Of a stretch of 64,000 bases of DNA, positions 52,374 to 59,466 are shown piece after piece (the first letter of the stretch is position 1; each line of letters opens with the position of its first letter). The translations under genes were made by a program, and so were the position numbers. The notes beneath the pieces were generated by a model. That model did no database searches, was not told where the DNA came from, and saw only the letters and a list, made by a program, of their open reading frames with translations. The DNA comes from Flavobacteriales bacterium UBA2306 (lineage in GTDB: Bacteria; Bacteroidota; Bacteroidia; Flavobacteriales; Weeksellaceae). The stretch spans positions 366,712 to 430,711 of the forward strand of contig DDVS01000001.1 in NCBI GenBank assembly GCA_002345565.1, read 5' to 3'.

Positions 52374-53534
52374 ATGAAGACTTCAATTAATTTCAAAGCT
52401 GTCAAATCGGATTCTGAAACTCATAATTTTAGAAAGAAAACTTTTGATTATATCCGTAAAGATCTAACGCCAAAGAATGAATATTGGATGGAGCAGAAAA
52501 TAGCAAACCGAATACAAAAGATCGAAGCCTATTGCAAAGAAAAGTCCGGAAGGAAATTGCAGAAGAATGCAATGCCAGTTCGGGAAGCTGTAGTTGTTAT
52601 TAAAGAAGACACAACCATGCTGGAACTTCAAAACTTGGCGAAGAGACTAGAAGAAGAATTGAATATTCGTGTTTTTCAAATTGCTATTCATAAAGATGAA
52701 GGTCATACAGATAAAGACACGAAAGATTGGAAGCCCAATTACCACGCTCATTTGGTGGCTGACTGGCAGGATCTGAAAACAGGAAAAACACTCAAACACC
52801 AATCTTTCCACTATTCAAAAATGCAGGATCTTACAGCTGAATGTCTGCATATGGAAAGAGGAATTACTGGATCGAAAGGAAGATTAGAGGCTATTGAATT
52901 TAAAATTCAGGAAAAAGAAGAGGAACTTAAAGTTTTGGAAGAAAGGTATGACCTAATGAAAACTGAAATTGGTTCGGCAAAATCAGAGGAGCTGATAGTA
53001 AAGGAAAATGATTTTTTAGGTTTTAAAAAAATTAAGACTGACAAAACAATTGCGAATTATGAAAAAGCACTTCGAACTTACAAAAGCACAATTCTTAAAA
53101 ATAAAACTGAATTAGATTCTAAGTCAAAACGAATTACTGAGCTCAATACAAAGGTTGATGACTTACAAAAGCAGGTACATTTATTCAAAAACAAAAACGC
53201 TGTTCTATTGTCCAGTCCTACAGTTTTTGCTTTAGAAAAGAAAAAATATCTGGATTCGGTGATTCATACACTCCAAAAGGAAATCAAATTTGCAAGATTC
53301 AGAAGTCCAAATCTTGACAGAACAAATAGGCAAAAGCTTATAAAGGAAATGGAGAAAATAGCACAAAAAATTTCACAGGAAAATATGATTCCATTTTCAG
53401 CTTTCAATGAAATCTTTAAAGATAATGAGATGGCAGTTCAGCTTTTCTCTCTTTTGCAATTCGGTAATAACAGTACAAATTACGAGGCTGAGGATATTCC
53501 AATTCAAAATAAAAGAAAGAGAAAAAGACTCTAA
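52374..53534 (+). CDS. MobV/Pre-family relaxase (mobilization protein)
   Basis: This 386-aa protein nicks and carries single-stranded element DNA during conjugal transfer. The MobV signature is present: 'IAIHKDEGHTDKD' (His106, His111) and 'PNYHAHLVADW' (His124, His126), likely metal ligands. The N-terminal part (1-170) is the relaxase domain. Residues 165-330 form a long coiled coil ('EFKIQEKEEELKVLEERY' and following). No coupling protein or secretion genes are present, so transfer depends on a helper element. Confidence 0.85.
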   Translation: MKTSINFKAVKSDSETHNFRKKTFDYIRKDLTPKNEYWMEQKIANRIQKIEAYCKEKSGRKLQKNAMPVREAVVVIKEDTTMLELQNLAKRLEEELNIRVFQIAIHKDEGHTDKDTKDWKPNYHAHLVADWQDLKTGKTLKHQSFHYSKMQDLTAECLHMERGITGSKGRLEAIEFKIQEKEEELKVLEERYDLMKTEIGSAKSEELIVKENDFLGFKKIKTDKTIANYEKALRTYKSTILKNKTELDSKSKRITELNTKVDDLQKQVHLFKNKNAVLLSSPTVFALEKKKYLDSVIHTLQKEIKFARFRSPNLDRTNRQKLIKEMEKIAQKISQENMIPFSAFNEIFKDNEMAVQLFSLLQFGNNSTNYEAEDIPIQNKRKRKRL

Positions 53535-53744
53535 TACGCATGACGTATTACTGGGTAATCTATTTTGATTTACAACAATCAAGGATGCAGGAATTCAAGA
53601 TTCCTAGATTTCAAGAAAGTAGCTAAGCAACAAATCAGGCTAGCAATCTCGTTGGATTGATTGATGACACCTTTGATGATGTATACTTCTCCTATTTGTA
53701 ATACTTTGCTTTTCGCTTATGGTTTCTTCATTTTTGACAAAAAA
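53535..53744. other. spacer between relaxase gene and guide-RNA candidate
   Basis: There is no credible gene. It holds a palindromic stretch (GGTTTCTT at 53721-53728 with AAGAAACC further right) just beyond the candidate guide RNA, plus AT-rich DNA. The hairpin could act as a terminator from either side. Confidence 0.35.
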
Positions 53745-53852
53745 AGAAACCCACGCCGTTGTATAAACCGGAACAAGTATTTAGTTTCCGGTATTTAGTG
53801 AGTGTTCAAGCCCTCACCCTGCGGGTGTACAAGCACCCTCGTAATTTTTTTC
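53738..53852 (-). ncRNA. candidate guide RNA of the dCas12f-like protein
   Basis: Reading the minus strand directly after the Cas12f-like stop: hairpin GGGTG...CACCC, then GGTGAG...CTCACT (a G-U pair fits this strand only), then a 7-bp hairpin ACCGGAA...TTCCGGT (plus 53767-53792), then TTTATACAAC, then CGGCGTGGGTTTC running into a T-tract. Scaffold hairpins followed by a repeat-like ACAAC end and a short 3' segment is how natural Cas12f/TnpB single guides look, and guides often sit just downstream of the protein gene. No promoter was found, so it may be processed from the operon transcript. Boundaries are estimates. Confidence 0.45.
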
Positions 53853-53854
53853 TG

Positions 53855-54949
53855 TTATCCTATGATCAATTCGATACCGGCTTTTTCTGCTTTATATTTT
53901 ATTTTGGTCTGCAATTCATAATAGCTCCAGTTGCGAAGCACAAATTGTTGTTCTTTTGCAATCCCGATTTTGTCTTCCTGATCTTTGAGAATCAAGGTAC
54001 CTGCCTGCTGTCGGATGCAGAAATCAATCAGCTTACGGCTGTACAAATGAAGATGATGACTGACAAAACGGTTTTCCAGATTCTCTGTTTTTTGCAATGC
54101 TTTATTTTTCCGTTTTGTTCCATGCCCTGCACGAGAAAAACAGGCTCCAGCTCTAATCCTTTTATTACTTGCTTGAATTGCAAGTCTTCTGTAGAGAAAT
54201 TCTTCTTTCGATCCTATATTCATTCTCACATTATTGGCTTTTACAACAATAGGATGTTCTAATGATAGGGAAGCTTCTGCAATGATTTCGGGTTTTAAAC
54301 CGTTATTTTCCTTTTCAAATTCAAAGACCGCGAGCCAAAAGATCTTACCGTCTTTCAGCTGAATCTGTGAGTTGCACAGCTTGATTTCTTCTCTTAAAAG
54401 CCGTTCCAGGACTAAATGTTTATCCGAGAAATCTTTTCCTAGGTAGGTTTTTACTGGAATCGCAAACATATTAAAGGTAAATGCTTTCTTGTTAGGGTCA
54501 TACTTCATTTTGCTGATGCACTTGACCGGAAGCGGAATAGGAATGTCTTTTTTAAAGTTCATTAAAGATTTTGATCCCTGCCAGTAATCGGCTTTGTTTT
54601 TGGAAAAGGTGGACTGAATTGTATTGTTCAGGCATCCAAGAATATCGGTGGGAATTTCTCCCTTGAAACGGTCAAAGACCAGGCGTGCTGTGGTGTTTGT
54701 TTTGGAGCGGTCAAACATTCCCATTTCATCTTTTTTTTCATCAGCTAACTTGTATTGGATTTCTTCTGTGAGGTAAAAAAAATCCTTGATCATTTCCTGT
54801 ACATACAGATGGGAAACGATCAGATTGGCCGCACGGAAACAGCGGTTCTGATACCGATAGAGTTTTTCCCACATCTGGCTTTTATTAGCAGATGGAACAT
54901 CGATCAATAGCTGAATTTTTCTGGTCAGGGTTATCTTGGACTTTTCCAT
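53855..54949 (-). CDS. nuclease-dead, C-terminally truncated Cas12f/TnpB-like protein
   Basis: This 364-aa protein starts at ATG 54949, one base after the sigma gene stop (TGA-T-ATG). N-terminal residues 1-215 have the helical/beta wedge layout of Cas12f/TnpB ('LYRYQNRCFRAANLIVSHL', 'IPIPLPVKCISKMKY', 'IFWLAVFEFE'). The RuvC-like part follows: 'HPIVVKANNV' (232-241) where the family has G-I-D-L-G; 'EFLYRRLAIQASNKRIRAG'; 'RQQAGTLILKDQ' (314-324) where E-D-L is expected; and 'LRNWSYYELQTKIKYKAEKAG' in part. Both catalytic acidic residues are gone. The protein ends before the zinc-ribbon and third RuvC Asp. It should bind guide RNA and DNA without cutting. No TnpA or IS ends adjoin. Confidence 0.82.
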   Translation of the reverse strand: MEKSKITLTRKIQLLIDVPSANKSQMWEKLYRYQNRCFRAANLIVSHLYVQEMIKDFFYLTEEIQYKLADEKKDEMGMFDRSKTNTTARLVFDRFKGEIPTDILGCLNNTIQSTFSKNKADYWQGSKSLMNFKKDIPIPLPVKCISKMKYDPNKKAFTFNMFAIPVKTYLGKDFSDKHLVLERLLREEIKLCNSQIQLKDGKIFWLAVFEFEKENNGLKPEIIAEASLSLEHPIVVKANNVRMNIGSKEEFLYRRLAIQASNKRIRAGACFSRAGHGTKRKNKALQKTENLENRFVSHHLHLYSRKLIDFCIRQQAGTLILKDQEDKIGIAKEQQFVLRNWSYYELQTKIKYKAEKAGIELIIG

Positions 54950-54950
54950 A

Positions 54951-55766
54951 TCAAAACGGTATTTCAGAAATGTTTTGATTTTGAAGATGCTGATAGGCGT
55001 ACAGAAATTCCCGATGGACTTCTTTTTCAGGTAGTTTGAGTTCTTGTGCAATCACCGCAAACGAAGATTTCTGTTCAAACCGTCTTCTGATAATCTCGAG
55101 CTGCTGACTGCTGAGTAGTTCTGACTGATCTTTTTTAAGTGCCGCTTTTTCCTCCGGCTGCTCAAACGAGGTAACTTTAAGAATTTTCCGAAGCTCATCT
55201 ATGGCTTTGCTCACCTCCGTGCTGATGCCTGTCACGCTGCTTCCCATAGCTTCTGCGATAGGTTTGTACTGGAATCCATATTCCAGGCAAAGCTCTATCA
55301 GGTGTTTTCTTTTGGGGTTCAGAACGGGTAACACCTTTTTAACTTCATCGAATTTGTTTTGATCGGATTCCTGGCTATATAAATACTCTTTATCTTTCAG
55401 AGGATCGTAGCCTGCAAGATATTCCTGATAATTCTCAAAACTGTCAAGAGAAGCCATCAGGCGAGTGAATTTATTTCTGGGAGCAGTCACATACGCGATG
55501 CAATCCCTTTTCATCACAAAACGTAGAAAGCCTGCAATATGATCAGGGGTCTCAATGGTGTCACGGTGTAGCCACAATTTAAGGAAGGTATCCTGAAGAA
55601 TAGTCTTCACCACAAAATCATCCTTTAGTACCTGCATTCCAAGCCAGAAAAGAAGTCTTTTGTAACGTAAATGGATATATTCTAATGAGGTGGGATTGCC
55701 TTTCTTCAACAGTTCATACAACTGAAGATTGCTCAATTTTTGAGGCAGAGAGTCTGTTCTTTTCAT
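54951..55766 (-). CDS. ECF-type sigma factor with two C-terminal HTH segments, partner of dCas12f-like protein
   Basis: This 271-aa protein is longer than usual ECF sigma factors (about 180-200 aa). Region 2 is visible at 12-95: 'LSNLQLYELLKKGNPTSLEY', 'KTILQDTFLKLWLHRD' (the core-RNAP-binding 2.2 helix pattern) and 'IAGFLRFVMKRDCI'. A first region 4-like HTH spans about 145-196 ('YKPIAEAMGSSVTGISTEVSKAI'-type in two parts). A second follows at about 216-265 ('IRRRFEQKSSFAVIAQELKL'). No anti-sigma gene adjoins. Tight coupling to the dCas12f-like gene suggests a complex in which guide RNA, not promoter sequence, positions RNA polymerase. Confidence 0.8.
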   Translation of the reverse strand: MKRTDSLPQKLSNLQLYELLKKGNPTSLEYIHLRYKRLLFWLGMQVLKDDFVVKTILQDTFLKLWLHRDTIETPDHIAGFLRFVMKRDCIAYVTAPRNKFTRLMASLDSFENYQEYLAGYDPLKDKEYLYSQESDQNKFDEVKKVLPVLNPKRKHLIELCLEYGFQYKPIAEAMGSSVTGISTEVSKAIDELRKILKVTSFEQPEEKAALKKDQSELLSSQQLEIIRRRFEQKSSFAVIAQELKLPEKEVHREFLYAYQHLQNQNISEIPF

Positions 55767-55809
55767 AAGCAGTGTTTTTTAGTAGATGTGTTGCTGTAAG
55801 AAACTGCTT
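55767..55809 (-). promoter_or_regulatory. leader hairpin abutting the sigma gene start codon
   Basis: AAGCAGT (55767-55773) and ACTGCTT (55803-55809) form a 7-bp inverted repeat. Its base touches the sigma ATG at 55766. In the mRNA it could hide the ribosome entry region and so control translation. Confidence 0.4.
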
Positions 55810-55867
55810 AGATTTTAAGAATTCTCTACATCTCCAAAATATTCACTCACTGCATTTTGCCTTAAAT

Positions 55868-56066
55868 AAAGGCGCGGAACTCAACTCATTGACTAGAGGT
55901 ACTGGTATACCTGTGTACGATAAGTGAGCCCACGCCGCGGTCGTGAGCTAATTTACTTATCTTCCCGCACACATAAAAATTACCAGTTTTCTAGTCGAGA
56001 ATCTAAGCAATAGCTTCGATTAATATTTTTGAACTATTGCAAAGTTACTTTTATTGTAACTTCTTT
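55868..56066. ncRNA. strongly structured non-coding segment upstream of the sigma gene
   Basis: GACTAGAGG-ACTGGTA (55891-55907) pairs with TACCAGT-TTTCTAGTC (55981-55996). Inside, TGTGT pairs with ACACA, and GATAAGTGAGC-CACG (55919-55934) pairs with CGTG-GCT-ACTTATC (to 55961). Next come GCAATAG...CTATTGC (56007-56040) and AAGTTAC...GTAACTT (56042-56062). Two G-U pairs in the outer stem favour a plus-strand RNA, whereas the only -7 box seen (TATATTTG at 56069-56076) fires on the minus strand. It may be a guide-RNA part, a long leader of the sigma gene, or a target region. GC-richer patches stand out from the AT-rich flank. Confidence 0.5.
55929..55937 (-). promoter_or_regulatory. possible guide-RNA match upstream of the sigma gene
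   Basis: The minus strand reads CGGCGTGGG, identical to the start of the candidate guide at 53750-53758, with G just 5' of it. After nine matches, U-G wobble could extend pairing. It lies about 165 nt upstream of the sigma ATG in the same orientation. Confidence 0.3.
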
Positions 56067-56068
56067 AG

Positions 56069-56076
56069 CAAATATA
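56069..56076 (-). promoter_or_regulatory. -7 box TATATTTG facing the sigma gene
   Basis: The plus strand reads CAAATATA. A minus-strand transcript from here would pass through the structured segment and give the sigma gene a leader of about 300 nt. No good -33 element is present. Confidence 0.35.
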
Positions 56077-56130
56077 AAACATTTTTCTCAATGTAGGCTA
56101 ATTCGACTACAAATTTTTATTAAAATCTCA

Positions 56131-56138
56131 TCATTTTG
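56131..56138 (+). promoter_or_regulatory. -7-like box TCATTTTG for the Xre controller gene
   Basis: One mismatch to TAnnTTTG; it ends 21 nt before the ATG at 56159, the common spacing here. Confidence 0.4.
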
Positions 56139-56158
56139 TCTATTTAAAGTTAATCGAG

Positions 56159-56383
56159 ATGGATAAATCAGAATTTAGAATAGCATTTGGTAAGAGAGTT
56201 GAGGCGTTCAGGAAAAAGCTGAATTTAAGTTATAGAGAGTTGGCTCAAAAATGTGATGTAGATCATAGTAATATCAGTAAAATAGAAAAAGGAGAAGTAG
56301 ACCTAAGAATTTCTACTATTCAAGAGTTAGCGGAGGGGCTAGATGTACATCCACAGGAACTTTTTGATTTTAAACTAAAGTAA
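56159..56383 (+). CDS. small Xre/HTH_3 regulator (restriction-modification controller type)
   Basis: This 74-aa protein is one HTH_3 domain: 'FRKKLNLSYRELAQKCDVD', 'HSNISKIEKGEVDLRISTI', 'AEGLDVHPQELF'. Size and content match controller (C) proteins that time restriction gene expression. Its place 168 nt before hsdM on the same strand supports that, but solitary regulators of mobile DNA look alike. It diverges from the sigma-dCas12f operon and could also act on the structured spacer between them. Confidence 0.8.
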   Translation: MDKSEFRIAFGKRVEAFRKKLNLSYRELAQKCDVDHSNISKIEKGEVDLRISTIQELAEGLDVHPQELFDFKLK

Positions 56384-56521
56384 AAAAAATTGTTGAATAA
56401 ATTTTTATAAAAATTAACAGTTTTAACTGAAGAAATTTAGATCTGCAGTAGCAGAATTTTGATTAACTTTCTTATTTTTATTTAATATGAGATGTCGTAA
56501 TATTTTGGTGGTGATTTTTTT

Positions 56522-56529
56522 TATCTTTG
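56522..56529 (+). promoter_or_regulatory. -7 box TATCTTTG for hsdM
   Basis: This exact TAnnTTTG ends 22 nt before the hsdM ATG at 56552. Confidence 0.6.
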
Positions 56530-56551
56530 AGGTCTAAGATTTAGGATAAAA

Positions 56552-58120
56552 ATGTCAGAAGAACAGAAACGTCAGCTTCAACAGCAGCTTTGGAATATAG
56601 CAAATACTTTACGAGGTAAAATGGATGCGGATGAATTCCGTGATTATATCTTAGGCTTTATTTTCTATAAATATCTTTCAGAGAAAATCCATTTTACGGC
56701 TAATAAAATCTTGTTAGATTCGGGGGAAGATATTGATTACAATGATGTTGATGAAAATTCTGAAGAAGGAAAAGAAATTGTAGAAGCTATTTATGAAGAA
56801 GTAGTCGAAGACTTAGGGTATTTCCTGAAGCCATCTGAACTTTTCAGTAATATTGCTAAAAAAGGACATCAAAAACAGGAAGGTCAATCTAATTTTATCT
56901 TAGCCGAACTTTCTAAAATCCTAAATAATATTGAGCAATCAACACTTGGGACAAATAGTGAAGATGATTTTGAACATCTTTTTGAAGACCTCGATTTGAC
57001 TTCATCCAAATTAGGAAAAACAGAAGATGAAAAAAATACCTTAATCTCCAAAGTCCTGTATCATTTGGATGATATTGATTTCAATCTTTCAGATACCAAT
57101 GCTGATGTTTTAGGAGATGCTTATGAATATCTGATTGCACAATTTGCAAGTGGCGCAGGTAAAAAAGCTGGTGAATTTTACACGCCGCAACAGGTTTCTA
57201 CTATTCTGGCGAGAATTGTGACCAGCAGAAAATCACAATTAAAATCTGTATATGACCCGACTTGCGGAAGTGGCTCGTTACTTTTACGTGTTGCCCGTGA
57301 AGCGAAAGTAAGCGATTTCTACGGTCAGGAAATGAACCGTACTACTTATAACCTGGCGAGAATGAATATGATTCTTCACGGTGTCAATTACAGCAACTTC
57401 GACATCCGTCAGGAAGATACCCTTGAAAAACCTCAACATCTTGATAAATCGTTTGATGCGATTGTAGCCAATCCTCCATTTTCTGCAAAATGGAGTGCTA
57501 ATGAACTTCATCTTTTGGACGAAAGATTTTCACAATATGGAAAGTTAGCGCCTTCTTCAAAAGCCGATTTTGCTTTTATACAGCATATGATTCATCATTT
57601 GGATGAAAACGGAATTATGGCTGTCGTAATGCCTCACGGTGTTCTTTTCCGTGGTGCCGCTGAGTTGATGATTAGAAAATATATCATTAAAGAGAAGAAC
57701 TATTTAGATGCAGTAATTGGTTTGCCTGCCAATATTTTCTTTGGAACAAGTATTCCTACCTGTATTTTAGTCTTTAAAAAATGCCGTGAAGCAGATGAAG
57801 ATATCTTATTTGTAGATGCCAGCAAAGAGTTTGAAAAACAGAAAAATCAAAATGTTTTGCTCAACGCTCATATCAATAAAATTGTTGATACTTACCAAAA
57901 TCGTACGGTAACTGAAAAGTTCAGTCATAAAGCGACTTTACAAGAAGTTGCTGATAATGATTACAATTTAAATATTCCTCGTTATGTCGATACTTTTGAG
58001 GAAGAAGAGGAAATTGATATTCAGGCGGTAATGGCAGAAATTAAGGAGCTTGAAGCAAAGCGTTCTCAACTGGACTCTGAAATTGAAGTTTATTTGAAAG
58101 AATTGGGATTAGTAAGCTAA
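56552..58120 (+). CDS. hsdM: type I restriction-modification DNA methyltransferase subunit M
   Basis: HsdM methylates adenine (N6) in the recognition site set by HsdS and forms part of the HsdR2M2S1 complex. The protein is 522 aa. The N-terminal HsdM_N helical domain ('LRGKMDADEFRDYILGFIFYKYLSEK', split over 16-41) comes first. SAM motif I is 'VYDPTCGSGSLLLRVA' (about 232-247), and the catalytic motif IV is 'IVANPPFSAKW' (about 304-314). The C-terminal helix contacts HsdS. It is intact. hsdS follows after 57 nt. Confidence 0.96.
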   Translation: MSEEQKRQLQQQLWNIANTLRGKMDADEFRDYILGFIFYKYLSEKIHFTANKILLDSGEDIDYNDVDENSEEGKEIVEAIYEEVVEDLGYFLKPSELFSNIAKKGHQKQEGQSNFILAELSKILNNIEQSTLGTNSEDDFEHLFEDLDLTSSKLGKTEDEKNTLISKVLYHLDDIDFNLSDTNADVLGDAYEYLIAQFASGAGKKAGEFYTPQQVSTILARIVTSRKSQLKSVYDPTCGSGSLLLRVAREAKVSDFYGQEMNRTTYNLARMNMILHGVNYSNFDIRQEDTLEKPQHLDKSFDAIVANPPFSAKWSANELHLLDERFSQYGKLAPSSKADFAFIQHMIHHLDENGIMAVVMPHGVLFRGAAELMIRKYIIKEKNYLDAVIGLPANIFFGTSIPTCILVFKKCREADEDILFVDASKEFEKQKNQNVLLNAHINKIVDTYQNRTVTEKFSHKATLQEVADNDYNLNIPRYVDTFEEEEEIDIQAVMAEIKELEAKRSQLDSEIEVYLKELGLVS

Positions 58121-58177
58121 ATTTTTTGGTTTAGCAAAATCCTCAAGGTTTAGAATTTTAACAAATAAATAATCAAG

Positions 58178-59404
58178 ATGACAGAAGAAAATAAAAGTGT
58201 AAAGAATTTTCCTAATTTACGATTTCCGGGGTTTGAAGGTACGTGGGAAGAGGAGATTTTGAGTGATTTGGGAACTTTTTCAGGAGGAGGAACTCCTACT
58301 TCATCTAATGAGAAATTTTGGAATGGAAACATTCCTTGGATATCTTCTTCTGACTTAGAAGAAGATAATATACTTAAAATCAATGTTAATAGATTTATTA
58401 CTCAGGATGCAATTGAAAAATCGTCTACAAAATTATGTAAAGCACCTTCCGTATTAATTGTCTCAAGAGTTGGAGTTGGAAAAGTAGCTTTATCGTTAAA
58501 TGATATTTGTACAAGTCAGGATTTTACAAATATATCTGAACTTAAATGTAATCAACTTTATTTAGCTTTTCAGCTTTCTAAAGTGATGAAAAACGCAGCT
58601 AATGAAGTGCAAGGAACTTCTATTAAAGGAATCTCATCTTCAGAAATAAAATCAAAGAAAATATATCTTCCTTCTATAAGTGAACAAGAAAAAATTTCTT
58701 CATTCTTTGAGAAAATTGACAAAAGAATTCAAACCCAAAAGAAAATAATTGAGGATTTAATTATTTTAAAATCTAGTACTGCTCAAAATATATTTAATCA
58801 AGTTTTTAAATTTAAAGATTCAGAAGAAAATGATTTTCCTAATTGGGAGATTAAAAAGCTAGGAGATGTTTGCGAAATAAAGAGAGGAGCCTCTCCACGT
58901 CCTATTTCGGATAGTAAATGGTTTGATGAAGAGTCCCCAATTGGATGGGTAAGAATTTCTGATGTTACAAAATCTAATAAATATTTAGAAAAAACAGAAC
59001 AATATTTGTCTAATGCAGGGGTTTCTAAAAGTAGATTGGTAAAAAAAGGAAATATGATAATGAGCATTTGTGCTACTATAGGAAAACCGATTTATACAAA
59101 TCTAGATGTTTGTATTCACGATGGTTTTGTAGTTTTTGAGAACTTAACGCTCGATAAAGAGTTTTTATATTATTATTTAGATTTTATACAATTGAATTGG
59201 TATAAATATGGACAACCAGGAATTCAAGTAAATCTTAATTCAGAAATTGTTAATAACGAATCTGTAGTAGTTCCTGTTATTGAGGAACAAATCAAAATAG
59301 CTAGTTTTTTATCAAAATTTGACGAAAAAATCAATTTAGAAACCGATATGCTAACTCAATACGAAAATCAGAAAAAATATTTATTACAGAATCTTTTTGT
59401 GTAA
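58178..59404 (+). CDS. hsdS: type I restriction-modification specificity subunit S (expressed copy)
   Basis: HsdS chooses the DNA site for methylation and cleavage. This 408-aa protein has two target-recognition domains (about 28-150 and 228-350), each followed by a conserved spacer helix ('ISEQEKISSFFEKIDKRIQTQ' in part, about 167-187; 'EEQIKIASFLSKFDEKINLE', about 367-386). It opens 'MTEENKSVKNFPNLRFPGFE'. The DNA for 'FPNLRFPGF' is repeated in inverse orientation at 60639-60607, so inversion can replace everything after codon 10 with the other copy. Confidence 0.93.
   Translation: MTEENKSVKNFPNLRFPGFEGTWEEEILSDLGTFSGGGTPTSSNEKFWNGNIPWISSSDLEEDNILKINVNRFITQDAIEKSSTKLCKAPSVLIVSRVGVGKVALSLNDICTSQDFTNISELKCNQLYLAFQLSKVMKNAANEVQGTSIKGISSSEIKSKKIYLPSISEQEKISSFFEKIDKRIQTQKKIIEDLIILKSSTAQNIFNQVFKFKDSEENDFPNWEIKKLGDVCEIKRGASPRPISDSKWFDEESPIGWVRISDVTKSNKYLEKTEQYLSNAGVSKSRLVKKGNMIMSICATIGKPIYTNLDVCIHDGFVVFENLTLDKEFLYYYLDFIQLNWYKYGQPGIQVNLNSEIVNNESVVVPVIEEQIKIASFLSKFDEKINLETDMLTQYENQKKYLLQNLFV
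58208..58240 (+). repeat. inverted repeat arm 1 of the hsdS inversion system
   Basis: This 33-bp arm starts TTTCCTAATTTACGATTTCC and matches the minus strand at 60639-60607 in about 30 of 33 positions. It codes for the shared 'FPNLRFPGF' segment. Confidence 0.8.
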
Positions 59405-59466
59405 AGAATTTTCGTATTTCAGAAGAGCCTTGGCAAAATTTAAAACCTTGTCAAGGCTTTGTTTTC

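Noticed and set aside
53759..54262. 167-codon plus-strand ORF
   Set aside because: It is antisense to the Cas12f-like gene and its translation has the Cys/Phe-rich look of a shadow frame.
53855..54949. Plain IS200/IS605 TnpB
   Set aside because: There is no TnpA, no recognisable element ends, missing catalytic residues and zinc ribbon, and tight coupling to a sigma gene.
54949..55051. Longer start for the Cas12f-like protein at 55051
   Set aside because: The extra 34 residues lie inside the sigma gene and have no family resemblance; ATG 54949 follows the sigma stop by one base.
55868..56066. 6S RNA, tmRNA or group II intron
   Set aside because: The branched short stems do not form the long rod of 6S RNA; no tag ORF, tRNA-like end or intron domain V was seen.
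53535..56158. A conventional CRISPR array beside the Cas12f-like gene
   Set aside because: No direct repeat of 20-40 bp recurs with regular spacing on either strand; only single-copy structured segments were found.
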